From Saprospiraceae bacterium (lineage in GTDB: Bacteria; Bacteroidota; Bacteroidia; Chitinophagales; Saprospiraceae): DNA of 64,000 nucleotides. The translations under genes were made by a program, and so were the position numbers. Positions within the stretch are counted from its first letter, which is position 1. Each line of letters starts with the position of its first letter. Location: positions 806,001-870,000 of the forward strand of contig JADJTQ010000001.1 of NCBI GenBank assembly GCA_016711125.1. The letters are read 5' to 3'. Under the pieces are notes generated by a model, which searched no databases, had not been told where the DNA came from, and was given only the letters and a program-made list of their open reading frames with translations. Positions 7,880 to 16,697 of the stretch are shown here, in pieces.

Positions 7880-8017
7880 ATGCAAGGGAAAGAAAGTGAC
7901 CTCAAAACTACGGAGCAACTGAAAGAAGAACATTACAGTAAACGGGGAACTCCAAAAAGGGAACAATTGGATATAGAATTCGAGGAGGTTAGACTGAAGT
8001 ACGAATGGGAAGAGTGA
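7880..8017 (+). pseudogene. HigA antitoxin, N-terminal fragment
   Basis: The 45-residue ORF contains TTEQLKEEHYSKRGTPKREQ and LDIEFEEVRLKYEWEE. This is the start of HigA antitoxins whose family pattern is K-H-Y-G-x-R-G-T-x-x-R-E-x-x-E. The HTH that should follow is missing. It ends six bases before an attC-like palindrome. Confidence 0.45.
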
Positions 8018-8022
8018 GCGCC

Positions 8023-8091
8023 ATATAACAATATGGATCATGCAATTTCGCCCTATCGATACGCCAGATGCAGATCCATCATGCGTTGAAC
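8023..8091 (+). other. attC-like recombination site (site f)
   Basis: Boxes TATAAC (8024-8029) and GTTGAAC (8085-8091) enclose ATGGATC (8033-8039) and GATCCAT (8073-8079), with an inner ATGCA/TGCA pairing. It stands directly before a tyrosine-recombinase fragment. Confidence 0.5.
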
Positions 8092-8119
8092 AAACCCCAT
8101 TCGGGATAGTTAAATTAAT

Positions 8120-8272
8120 CGGCTAGGAAAGTATTATCGCAAGGTGATGGATTTTGCCTGGAGTATGAAGAAGGTCCCACGGCCACAGAAAGAAAAACAC
8201 TTGCCATCAATCTTATCACAGGAGGATGTGGTAAGACTTGTTGATTTTATAAAATTTCAACTATTACTTTAA
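8120..8272 (+). pseudogene. tyrosine recombinase/integrase fragment
   Basis: An open stretch of 50 codons reads YYRKVMDFAWSMKK, VPRPQKEKHLPSILSQEDVV and RLVDFIKF. This is the linker between the SAM-like core-binding domain and the catalytic domain of XerCD/integron-type tyrosine recombinases (family pattern PRPKK-x-LP-x-VLS-x-EEV). Catalytic residues are absent, so it is a remnant. Its position next to an attC-like site suggests it may be what is left of the integrase that moved the cassettes. Confidence 0.5.
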
Positions 8273-8281
8273 CATAACTAG

Positions 8282-8420
8282 AGCGTTCTCGCCGTTCCTA
8301 CCTTTGTTGAGGCTCAGTCTGTTACAACCTCCAGTAGCATCCTTCGTCTCGCCGCGCCAGAAACGACGGTCAGCATCAAGTTGCTAATTCAACAGCCTCC
8401 TAAGTTCATTACAGCCATAG
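8282..8420. repeat. dispersed intergenic repeat, copy 1
   Basis: Blocks such as TTCTCGCCGTTCCT, GTTACAACCTCC, GTCTCGCCGC and CAGAAACGACG recur in the same order at 24138-24330, where an extra stretch of about 80 bases lies between the first and second blocks. Short rearranged pieces also occur near 23980-24060. No open frame is shared, so this is a non-coding or long-dead element. I see no gene in the rest of the gap to 8660. Confidence 0.5.
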
Positions 8421-8660
8421 TTCGGAACGATTAGTGTTCATTTCATGGTAGAATGGTTCCTTTTAATATGTGATTCACTTTGACAAGCGACATACGATCC
8501 ATCCCTCTTAAGTGATCAACTTAAATTGAGAACTCTTCACCATACAAAGGTTGAATCTAAATTAATTTCAAGCTAGACCGTATTTTGGAGATATTTCATT
8601 GGCACTAATACAGCGGAAATTGTTTGGTTCTAGCTGCTCCAATTTATTTCCATGGTCAAT

Positions 8661-9606
8661 CTATTTTACAGCATCATAACGCCATACTTTATCGTGCATA
8701 GCATAAAGACTGTATTCGTTTCCGTCGAAAACCAAAATAGCACTGGAATGATCACCCTCGACGATCGGATTGTTCGGATATTTTGTCCAGTTTATCAGAT
8801 TGGTAGAAACGGCCAAGTTGGAGGTCCACAGAGCAACGACGTTAGGGTCCATCCAATCAGGATTTGAGGAACCATGATAAAACAAATAATATTTTCCGTC
8901 GTACTTTACAATTTGATTTGCGGCTACAGCGCCGGCATCATAAGGTTCCGGTCCCATATTGAGCACTGGTTCGTCCTGTACATTAAGCCAGGTCTTAAAG
9001 TCTTCGGATGTTGCCAGCCATATTCCTAGATCGTTCCTTTCATAAAAAGATATTTTTGCCATCTTCGATCCAAACTGTGGGCGTGCCGTAAGGCCCTTCA
9101 TCCAACGGTTCGCCATTTACCTTCAGAATGGTCAAGCTTCCCTGCGGTGACCAATCGATACCATCGGATGACGTCAGTAGGTGGGCAATATCCCCTTTTC
9201 CTTCTGCGATCATATAATACAAATCATTGTACTTGGTTACGTGCATATCTTCCGTCCATATTTCCGGTAGAATGGGGTGCTCTGAATATCTTTCCCAATG
9301 AATACCATCCTTTGACGTAGCATAACCCAAATTCATCAGGTCTGAAATACTGTCATTATATCCGGTGTACCACATTTTGTAGATGTCTTCATCATAAAGG
9401 ATGTACCCCCGTTCTCTTATGTTCTTATCCCATGTTTTTCCTCCAGTACCTTCAAAGATCGGATTGTCGGGAATGGCTGAGAACTTGACCATGGACGAAG
9501 GAAAGTCATCAACCTTTTCGATTTGGGAAGGGTCTGATGTCTTGTCCTTACAAGATGATCCAATTAGCAGCACTAAAAGAATAATTAATTGTGAATTTGT
9601 TTTCAT
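8661..9606 (-). pseudogene. GH43/GH32-like five-bladed beta-propeller lipoprotein, frameshifted
   Basis: A lipoprotein signal (LLVLLIGSSCKD) leads into repeated propeller blades: YKMWYTGYND, GYATSKDGIHWERYSEHPIL, then in a second frame GIWLATSEDFKTW, KYYLFYHGSS and WTKYPNNPIVEGDH. The frames (9040-9606 and 8661-9116) join at the A5/T5 run near 9043-9047, giving EDGKNIF-FYERND. Such proteins are predicted glycosidases acting on arabinosides, xylosides or related plant and algal sugars. The break is one indel, so the gene may be intact in reality. Confidence 0.65.
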
Positions 9607-9779
9607 GTTTCAAAATATTGTACGTTCAAGTCAACCAGGGTTGCGAGTAGATGTGTTAAGTCATATTGCCAAAAGTCGCCATCTTAGGTACTTTACCTGG
9701 TGATCAAAAATATTGACGAATATGAAAGTCCACAGCACAGAATAGGAAGGTAGCTATTAATTCCCTTTTCATTATGACA

Positions 9780-10937
9780 TTACTCCCCAACTATTTTGAT
9801 GCGATGTTCCGGCCCTGTTACATTAGCCATGTTTACCACCCTAAATATAATTTCATGCACATTGTCGGTCAGATCAATTTTAACGGCGCTTTCCACTTTT
9901 TTCCACGCTCCAGATGGCAGTTCTTTCATTTGGTATTCCTTTAGGTAGGGTGTATCTGATGTGAGATCGATATGAGCTTCCTGGTCAACGATTTTTATTT
10001 GAGATGCAATTGTATTCGGTGTCCATTCAATGGCATTTCGGTCGGTTTCAAGAAGCATATATTCCGTATTGCCGTAGGCCCAGTGAGGTTTGCCATCCCA
10101 AAGCCAAGTATGGTTATTGAAATAATCATCGGCATACATGACAAGGGGCGAATCAAAATTCGGCCAAGCCGTGAACATATTATTGTTCTTATGGTACTCG
10201 ATCCAGGAATACGTGCGGGCAAAATTTTCCTTGCCTCGATGGAGAATGGAATCGTATTCTAGTGGAACTCGCTTTGGGCCCTTGACCAAGTCTATGTCGG
10301 AAACCTTGTTTTTCAGGTATTCATCCCGTATTTCCAGAGCAGACAAGGGGATGCCGTTCTTTTCAAAATGATGGTTGTATTTTGCATCTGACAGGTACCA
10401 TTTGCCATAAGAGTTCGACCAAACTTCATTGATCGCATGATGGACATCGGAAATATCGTTGTCAGCTGCACCGGAGCCGGCACCAATAGTCCGGGCTACC
10501 TGGCCATAGCCATTCAAAATAGCATTTTGAACTTTCGTGAAGTGTCCACAATGAAATCCAGTCCCTTCCAAGGCGGCATCCAAAATACGATCTACATAAC
10601 CATCCCCAGGATATGGGTCGCCGTGATCTTCTATTTTTATGGCAGTATGAATCCAGTTTCGGATGAGTATACTTCTTTTGAATTCATCTTGTTCCCCTTC
10701 GAAAATAGTGTCCAATTGATATTTGGCCTTAAGGTTCTGAAATTTAGGATCGGACAGATCTTCTGAGTATTTAAAAGCCGTATTCTTGATGTAGGTAGGG
10801 TTGTCAACCGGAACCATCCGATATTCTTTCTCATTGCAGCCAAAGTTGCCAATCAATAAAACGAAAATAACAAGGGTTACTAGCTTTTCTTTTCTATGAA
10901 CGCTCTCTGTTGTTTCATATCGAAATGACTTTCCCAT
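9780..10937 (-). CDS. transglutaminase-like domain lipoprotein
   Basis: The 385-residue protein has a lipoprotein signal (LLIGNFGC). The transglutaminase-like fold covers about 80-215, with the catalytic triad visible as Cys in GTGFHCGHFTKVQN, His in VHHAINEVWS and Asp in YLSDAKYNHH. The C-terminus is beta-rich and ends ANVTGPEHRIKIVGE. The family includes cysteine proteases, amidases and enzymes acting on cell-surface polymers; the substrate is unknown. It lies between two broken glycosidase genes on the same strand and was probably part of a carbohydrate locus. Confidence 0.7.
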   Translation of the reverse strand: MGKSFRYETTESVHRKEKLVTLVIFVLLIGNFGCNEKEYRMVPVDNPTYIKNTAFKYSEDLSDPKFQNLKAKYQLDTIFEGEQDEFKRSILIRNWIHTAIKIEDHGDPYPGDGYVDRILDAALEGTGFHCGHFTKVQNAILNGYGQVARTIGAGSGAADNDISDVHHAINEVWSNSYGKWYLSDAKYNHHFEKNGIPLSALEIRDEYLKNKVSDIDLVKGPKRVPLEYDSILHRGKENFARTYSWIEYHKNNNMFTAWPNFDSPLVMYADDYFNNHTWLWDGKPHWAYGNTEYMLLETDRNAIEWTPNTIASQIKIVDQEAHIDLTSDTPYLKEYQMKELPSGAWKKVESAVKIDLTDNVHEIIFRVVNMANVTGPEHRIKIVGE

Positions 10938-10960
10938 ATTATTTCATATTTCATGTTAGG

Positions 10961-11935
10961 TTAAAATTCGAGTTGAAATGATTTTCTGTATTTGCCTAAC
11001 TTTTCCAAATAGCCTTCAATATCCAACAATTGTTCGTCGTAAATCAAATGGCTCATATCGGAGGTACGGTTAGCAAAATGGCGGGAGCGATCCATTTTAT
11101 AAAAGTATTTTTTGGTGGGGGTGGAGAAGCCTTTCGGCAATCGTGACTGCTCCCAAACATTTACCATCGAAGTATATACATTTTGGCGTCTGGCCAGACT
11201 ATTTTCAAGGATTTTTTCCATTTTTTGAAGACTTGCAAGTGCCGCTTTCCTAGCTGAAAAAGCACTCATGTGTGCCGCTCTCATGGTGTGTTCCAATTCC
11301 GATAGGTCGAGATAGGTTTGGCAAGTGTGGGCAATCAATTCAGCCATGCTTTGGTACAGTTCAAAATCATAAGTGTGAACGAGGCCAGTTTTTTATTGCC
11401 CTCGATAATCTGCAATGCCCTGGTCATTTGGTTCAGTTCTTTTTTCGATTCTTGTACGATTTCCCTGTATTCCTTATTCCAATAGGGGTCATATTCGATG
11501 TATTGTCCCCGAGGCAGATCGGGTAAATGGGTCTTGCCGATCTCACCGTGGTGCCATACGTTTCTTTCCAAAGTATGGGCGTAGTAATAAGATCCTTCGT
11601 TCAAAAGTTCGTAGAGTTCTTTCATATCCGTAACCTTGTTCCCATAGTAGTTGAGAAAGAAAGAATTCTCGAATTCGTCCAGCCCGGGAGCCGAGGCATT
11701 CCAGGAATATTCGGCAGAGGTTGTAAAACTGAGCATCCACATTTGGTTATGTAGCCCCGAATCGTCCCAAGATGTATTGATCATACCATCAAATAGTTGC
11801 GATCTCGATGGAGAAGTAAGTCGATCAAGAGAATTTTTCATACTTCCGGCCGCTTTATTGCCCTTGGGTAACTTAAAATGATAAGGAAGGGCTAGCGGTT
11901 CCAAACCACGTAACTTCCATCCTAATTCAGCGTGT
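10961..11935 (-). pseudogene. beta-N-acetylhexosaminidase-like (GH20?) C-terminal remnant
   Basis: The coding-like sequence starts abruptly near 11935 (AELGWKLRGLEPLALPYHF) without a start codon and continues with DGMINTSWDDSGLHNQMWML and SAEYSWNASAPGLDEFE. A second frame (10961-11347) carries the helical C-terminus with AAHMSAFSARKAALASLQ. They join near 11360, where one base is missing (YDFELYQSMAEL). I judge this the C-terminal half of a hexosaminidase-like glycosidase from the TSWDDSG and W-x-x-S-x-x-YSW patterns, but it could be another TIM-barrel family. The N-terminal half is gone, so this is a true pseudogene. Confidence 0.5.
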
Positions 11936-12032
11936 CACAAAAGTATGCTGAATTACCTGAGTTCTAGGTATTGCAAAATTAACTAACTAACTCGGTTTAA
12001 TTTTACCATTTACAAGACAAAGCCCAATTAAT

Positions 12033-14333
12033 CTAATAACCGTCGCTTCTGATTAAATAATAGGATTCTACTTTTTCCCCTTCTACAAGTTCATGTAATA
12101 TCCAATCATCATCTGAGTTCCCGGCTTCAAGGGTCCAGTTCTTTTCAGGCATGGCCAGAAGCTTCTTTATTTTTCTTGGAAAAGCATTGGCAGCCCGGGC
12201 ATTTTCCCACGTCCGGATTGTCTTAAAGATTTCTTGTTTTTGTGGACAACTCTCCATATTCTTTTGATTCAATAATAACATATAAGTTGCTCCCACTCCC
12301 ACTGAAATTGCTTGAACGTGTTCAAAATCAGCAGCAGTAGAGTTTGAGTCGGGGCCGAAATTGATACCAAATGTTGCAGGGAAATAATTTGCGTAAGCAA
12401 CATCCCTGAGGTCTTTCCCTTCGCTTGTAGTCGTTCCCCATTTACGTTCCCTAACATCATACATATTTTTCCCGCCTCCCACATTCCATATGCTTTGATA
12501 ATGCCACGAACCCTCAGAGAGAGTGGCCCCGGTAATCCTCAAATATGGAATTCCACGAATCGCGGCTCTGTCAAACATACTTCTAAAAAACCGCTTTACT
12601 GAGTAGTAACCATGTCCCTGGTTAAATAAAAATTCCTGCCCATCGAGGTCTATAAAGTGCATTCCATTAATATAACTTACATCAGAATAATATTCTGCTA
12701 TTTTATCCTGCAAATATATGTTTGGAATTAATCCATCGTATCCATAGTTTATTGTAACCTGCAATTTATAAATTGCCTCATTGGCTCTATGGCTCGAAGC
12801 CTCCGTTCCCCAATAAGCTCTTTTTACATTTTTGAGCAGATAAGGCGGTGTTTCTGATACTCCCATATAGTATATTAACTCTTTATCTATTTTTATCATA
12901 TTCAGATTCTCACAATGCCCCTCCCAGCTAGCAATCTCTTCAAGATGTTTGGGATCGTTTACCTCAACTATGGTGTCATTAGCAGAGATATCGTTTACTA
13001 AAATCCTTTTTAGCTGATAACATAAGCTGTCATTTGGAATTGGGCTTGCATCCTTTGTACCTTGGGCGAGTGATGTCGTTATAGTATGTCGGCCCAACAG
13101 TATGTCTTCTGTTTTCAAAATATCGGCGAACTCTCTATGTGATTTATTTCCTGAGGAGAAATTAAAGAGTCTAATTTCAAAATCTGCACCATCAATATGA
13201 CCATTGTTGCCCCTGTCTGGCTTAAACATTGGTAAATCGTTTGCATGAACGGCTTTAAAACCCAATTGTGATGTATAAGAATATGTGCTATCGAATAATT
13301 TTCCCGAGGTAGATACATCCGGAATATACCGGGCCGGGTCTTTAATCCACTTTCCATTTATTGTGGGGTGGGGTAAGCCTTCTCCCAAGACAATATTTTC
13401 AATTACATCCAGAAGAGCCGTACTGTCAGGAGATCCCCAAAGGGCAATGGATGAGCCTATATAATCCACCCCCGGCAAGGGCTGGGCTTCAATATGGTTA
13501 GGCTTATTTGCGTCCAAAAAAGGGATTAAAGAAAAATAGACAGTCCTTTCCTTTCTTCTATCTGTTGAATGGTAAGTGATAAATACCCTTCCGAGACTAT
13601 CAATTAATGCAGTATTCCCATACAGAATTCTAAAATAATCTTCATAGTGTGAATAGAATGCGACATCGCTTATACCGTCTCCCCCAATCGAAAACAATTG
13701 ACCTTCATGCAAATCCGATGGTAATGGAAATCTCGTAGAATCAGGGCTATGAATAATGTACTGAAATGGTGCTGCATCGCCCGGATTTTTTACCAATCCT
13801 CCTATCGTATTATCGTTTAAAGCTAACACCCCAATAGCATAATTAATAGCCTCACTGGTATCACGTGCCACACCAATAACTTCACCAAAAAGGTTAGTTA
13901 TATTGGTTTGAAAAGGTCCCCATTGAATTTTATCAATATTATTACGAGAGCTCAATGATAAAAGCGTGAATTTGAAATATTTATCTTTAACATCAATAAG
14001 AATTTTAGCCACAGATTGGTTTGCGTAGATAAGGGTAATTGTGTGATCTTTCTTGTTAAATTCAGCACTTTCGGGTTCGTAAATAGCATTGCTCTTGCTG
14101 TCAAACAAACACATCAAAGGCGAAAAATTGTCTGCAGTAGCAAACTCTTTTTCGGGTTCAATCGTAATGTTCTTCATGCTGGTGATAAAGCCTTTATCAT
14201 CAATCTGAATATTGAAATAGGAGGTACTTAAATTAATCAGCGCTTTGTTTGAACAACTGCTAAGCCAGATTGAAAGTATTAACAATACAATGTAGTTTTT
14301 GAAGTTCTTAATACTTGCTTTATTAATAATCAT
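12033..14333 (-). CDS. large lipoprotein with glycosidase-like features, family not recognised
   Basis: The ATG at 14333 puts MIINKASIKNFKNYIVLLI and the lipobox LSSC at the N-terminus; a start ten codons upstream also exists. The mature protein of about 735 residues begins with a beta-sandwich-like region. TIM-barrel-like sections follow, including GLIPNIYLQDKIAEYYSD, MHFIDLDGQEFLFNQGHGYY and YLRITGATLSEGS; acidic residues after hydrophobic strands (FIDLDG) would suit a glycoside hydrolase active site. I cannot assign a CAZy family. Neighbours on the same strand are carbohydrate enzymes. The gene is uninterrupted, unlike many around it. Confidence 0.55.
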   Translation of the reverse strand: MIINKASIKNFKNYIVLLILSIWLSSCSNKALINLSTSYFNIQIDDKGFITSMKNITIEPEKEFATADNFSPLMCLFDSKSNAIYEPESAEFNKKDHTITLIYANQSVAKILIDVKDKYFKFTLLSLSSRNNIDKIQWGPFQTNITNLFGEVIGVARDTSEAINYAIGVLALNDNTIGGLVKNPGDAAPFQYIIHSPDSTRFPLPSDLHEGQLFSIGGDGISDVAFYSHYEDYFRILYGNTALIDSLGRVFITYHSTDRRKERTVYFSLIPFLDANKPNHIEAQPLPGVDYIGSSIALWGSPDSTALLDVIENIVLGEGLPHPTINGKWIKDPARYIPDVSTSGKLFDSTYSYTSQLGFKAVHANDLPMFKPDRGNNGHIDGADFEIRLFNFSSGNKSHREFADILKTEDILLGRHTITTSLAQGTKDASPIPNDSLCYQLKRILVNDISANDTIVEVNDPKHLEEIASWEGHCENLNMIKIDKELIYYMGVSETPPYLLKNVKRAYWGTEASSHRANEAIYKLQVTINYGYDGLIPNIYLQDKIAEYYSDVSYINGMHFIDLDGQEFLFNQGHGYYSVKRFFRSMFDRAAIRGIPYLRITGATLSEGSWHYQSIWNVGGGKNMYDVRERKWGTTTSEGKDLRDVAYANYFPATFGINFGPDSNSTAADFEHVQAISVGVGATYMLLLNQKNMESCPQKQEIFKTIRTWENARAANAFPRKIKKLLAMPEKNWTLEAGNSDDDWILHELVEGEKVESYYLIRSDGY

Positions 14334-14451
14334 GAATTTCTCGTTAAAGATCGCTTGGAACATGTGTATGTGTTATTCCTGATGTATTAAGTATTATCTC
14401 TTTGAATCTCTTTGCTAGGCTCTAAAAAATAGTCAACCTTTTTCCCCTCAT

Positions 14452-14523
14452 ACATAACGTTCCGGCAGTACCAGTTGTGCCGCCTCGAAAGTGCGGCATG
14501 AACACTGTCACGCCACGTTGTAG
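14452..14523 (-). other. attC-like recombination site, minus orientation (site g)
   Basis: On the minus strand it runs from CTACAAC (14523-14517) to GTTATGT (14458-14452). Inside, GTTCATGCCGC can pair with GCGGCACAAC around a CTTTCGAG loop. It lies about 220 bases downstream of the minus-strand DUF1579-like gene, in the orientation expected for a cassette end. Between 14364 and 14451 and between 14524 and 14742 I see no gene. Confidence 0.45.
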
Positions 14524-14742
14524 GTCGTTTTTATCCTTATTTTTTCTGAATTCGATAAATTCCACCATTGGAGTACCCTCTGTGGCACAGCTTCATTCTC
14601 CAAACAACCTTGATCATATATCATTGTTTTGTGTACGAGGATTCTCCGCAGGACAATCAGAAGTAAGAAAATTGCAACATACTTTGGTTAAACCAGAAAT
14701 AACAATTATTTATAAACGATGTTGTGGGTTGTGCTTTTCTTA

Positions 14743-15216
14743 TTAGTCCTTTCTTGTGAATTCCATTATCCAATTCGTTTCCCAGTCGTTTTTCAGTTCG
14801 TCAAAATAAGCCTGTTCCCATTGAGCAGTACTTACAGATTGTCTTTTCCAAGTAAATCTTAATCTATATTCTTTTCCTTGGAACTGTTCTTTCCCGTAAA
14901 ATTCTCCAATTCCATTTGCAAATTCTCCAACTACTTGTTCTTTTAAATAGTTTTCAGGACTGGAAGTATCAGCCCAATAGATTGTCCAAATGTTTGTTCT
15001 GGGATTAACCATTCTAATGCTAAGACCGATGAAGTCGTCTCCAAAATGTGATGAGTGCATTTCGTCCATTAAACCTAATCCATTAAGAATTGGTTTTGTT
15101 TCCATTTCAGCAGGAAATTCAATCCATTCAATACTATTCTTTAGGCGTTCCTTTAATCTTCTGTTTAAAACTGTCCATTTTCCTATGAGAAAATCGAAAT
15201 TTTGAATTTCTATCAT
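14743..15216 (-). CDS. DUF1579-like protein
   Basis: A 157-residue cytosolic protein starts MIEIQNFDFLIGKWTVLNRR and has NPRTNIWTIYWADTSSPENY in the middle. This is the pattern of the DUF1579/calycin-like family (F-D-F-L-x-G-x-W at the N-terminus, W-x-I-x-W-x-D in the core). No enzymatic function is established. The gene is complete and probably belongs to a mobile cassette given the attC-like site behind it. Confidence 0.65.
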   Translation of the reverse strand: MIEIQNFDFLIGKWTVLNRRLKERLKNSIEWIEFPAEMETKPILNGLGLMDEMHSSHFGDDFIGLSIRMVNPRTNIWTIYWADTSSPENYLKEQVVGEFANGIGEFYGKEQFQGKEYRLRFTWKRQSVSTAQWEQAYFDELKNDWETNWIMEFTRKD

Positions 15217-15234
15217 TGTTTGATTTAATTTGAA

Positions 15235-15471
15235 TTCAGATTCTATTCATAAATTTCGAATCATGTTCACTGTCAATTTCCTCTTTTCGGTTCAAGACCT
15301 CCGATACAATCCCCTTGGAGCCAATAATTCATACTAAATCTCATTGCCTTAGTGCCATCTCTTCCATTCTTTATCCTTGTTGCCAATAGTGGTTCTGGGG
15401 CTTCAATAGGATGTTTTCTGACTTCATAGTCTTAGATCAATATTGCCAACTGGTTTACTTGTTGTCCTTGC
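15235..15471 (-). pseudogene. HigA antitoxin, degenerate
   Basis: Pieces in two frames read DYEVRKHPIEAPEPLLATRI and IGSKGIVSEVLNRKRGN. The latter matches IGSKGIVSEVLNKKRK of the higA copy at 20.4-20.8 kb almost exactly. Stops and indels break the frame. It follows directly on the truncated higB, so the pair is a dead higBA module. Confidence 0.6.
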
Positions 15472-15684
15472 TTACTTGATGATTATGTATTTGTTCCCGC
15501 TGATGTTAAAGACTGCGCCGGAATTCCTTGGTAGTATGATTGCCTTATAGATTTCCCTGATTTCATCAGGTGTGTTCCACGTTGCAACCCTAATTGTTTC
15601 ATACCAAGTCTCTAAATAGTCCTTTGAATCGGCATACTGTTCCCAAAATTCTCGTAGGCTTCGTTTAGCTATAGTTCGCTTCAC
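15472..15684 (-). pseudogene. higB: HigB toxin, truncated
   Basis: Seventy residues from a GTG start (MKRTIAKRSLREFWEQYADS) reach VFNISGNKYIIIK and stop. The HigB family normally has 95-100 residues with a final R-x-V-G-T-H-x-x-Y-D-x-I segment, which is missing here. The catalytic C-terminal part is therefore lost and the toxin is probably inactive. The higB copy at 20.2 kb keeps that C-terminus. Confidence 0.7.
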
Positions 15685-15688
15685 TTTC

Positions 15689-15696
15689 CAAAGATA
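15689..15696 (-). promoter_or_regulatory. -7 promoter element directly before higB
   Basis: On the minus strand TATCTTTG lies only four bases before the GTG start, the same leaderless arrangement as before the higB genes at 4673 and 20212. Confidence 0.45.
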
Positions 15697-15744
15697 GGTA
15701 TCTAGTTCTCAAATTATAAACTGTACGTTTTTTTTATGACAATT

Positions 15745-15820
15745 ATCAGTTGGTATACCTGGCGGCTATCCCGCATGGGTGGCTGGCTGGCGAACTTCAC
15801 ATTGCGTATGCTAGCATGGG
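15745..15820 (-). other. decayed attC-like palindrome (site h)
   Basis: Read on the minus strand, CAGCCACCCATGCGGGATAG followed by CCGCCAGGTATACC closely resembles the core of site e, and further on AAAACGTACAG replaces AAAACGTTATACGGCAG. The right-hand GTT box is damaged, so it is listed as a relic. The remaining sequence to 16094 holds no gene I can support. Confidence 0.35.
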
Positions 15821-16094
15821 TTCCTTTTTCGTTTGAAGTTACGGAACTTCCTAAGGGTGTATTGCTACAATGATGGATAGGTTGCTAGTGCAAGTTGTGT
15901 CACGAACGATCATGCTCTGTTTTGATGGGGTTCAGCGTCAATAGTTACGGATTCAGATGAGACAAAAACGCTTATCGAGCGCGGGGTAAAGCACTGGAAT
16001 ATATTCACGATAGCTACGCTCACATATTCGATATTGACTTAATTTAGTAAATTTCTTTGACGAAGTAGATCATTGCTTAATTTTACATCTAATT

Positions 16095-16502
16095 ATGATC
16101 AAATACCAAATAGAGAAAAACTTAAGTGTAGAAGAATTCAAAGCGGTGCTTATTGCTTCGACTCTGGGAGAAAGGCGACCTATCAATGAGCCCGAGCGAC
16201 TGGCCAAAATGCTGGAACACGGAAACCTAATAATTACTGCACGACACGATGGCAAATTGATCGGCGTTTCGAGATCATTGACGGACTTTTTGTTTTGCAC
16301 ATACCTTTCTGACCTGGCCGTCGATCAGCACTATCAACGGAAAGGTATTGGCAAAGAACTTATAAGACGAACGAAATTAGAAGCACCCAAAGCTAAATTG
16401 ATTCTTCTTGCAGCACCAGCTGCGATTGCCTACTATCCAAGGATTGGTATGACACAGCATGAGTTTTGCTTTTACTTAGATGGTGTTGAGCAGCTAGTAT
16501 AA
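16095..16502 (+). CDS. GNAT-family N-acetyltransferase
   Basis: The 135-residue protein has the GNAT acetyl-CoA motif LAVDQHYQRKGIGKELIRR (R/Q-x-x-G-x-G/A) at about 75-93, preceded by YLSDL and followed by a C-terminal motif with AIAYYPRIGM. It acetylates a small molecule or a protein amine; the substrate is unknown. It stands alone on the plus strand within minus-strand surroundings, compatible with a mobile cassette origin. A short empty gap to 16697 follows. Confidence 0.85.
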   Translation: MIKYQIEKNLSVEEFKAVLIASTLGERRPINEPERLAKMLEHGNLIITARHDGKLIGVSRSLTDFLFCTYLSDLAVDQHYQRKGIGKELIRRTKLEAPKAKLILLAAPAAIAYYPRIGMTQHEFCFYLDGVEQLV

Positions 16503-16697
16503 ACATGACCGATGCTGGCAGTCAATAAAAGAATGGTGAACTAGACATAAAGTCCAATTCAAGTATAGGCAAACAGGTTCATTAGGAGTTAATAAAATCC
16601 ATAACCCAAAATTCTACGGAAGCAATATATAGAATGGTAAATAAAAATAATTTAGATAATTTCATTTGCTAATGAACGTCATCTTTGTAATACGCCC

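Noticed and set aside
14345..14385. GGAACAT...TTATTCC half-palindrome before the large lipoprotein, considered as another GntR operator
   Set aside because: It does not contain the TATGTT/AACATA arms and the match is poor.
14477..14746. 89-codon ORF on the plus strand
   Set aside because: It runs through an attC-like palindrome and the 3' flank of a minus-strand gene; the composition is not protein-like.
16503..16697. Possible attC-like site after the GNAT gene
   Set aside because: No GTT box or convincing stem could be found.
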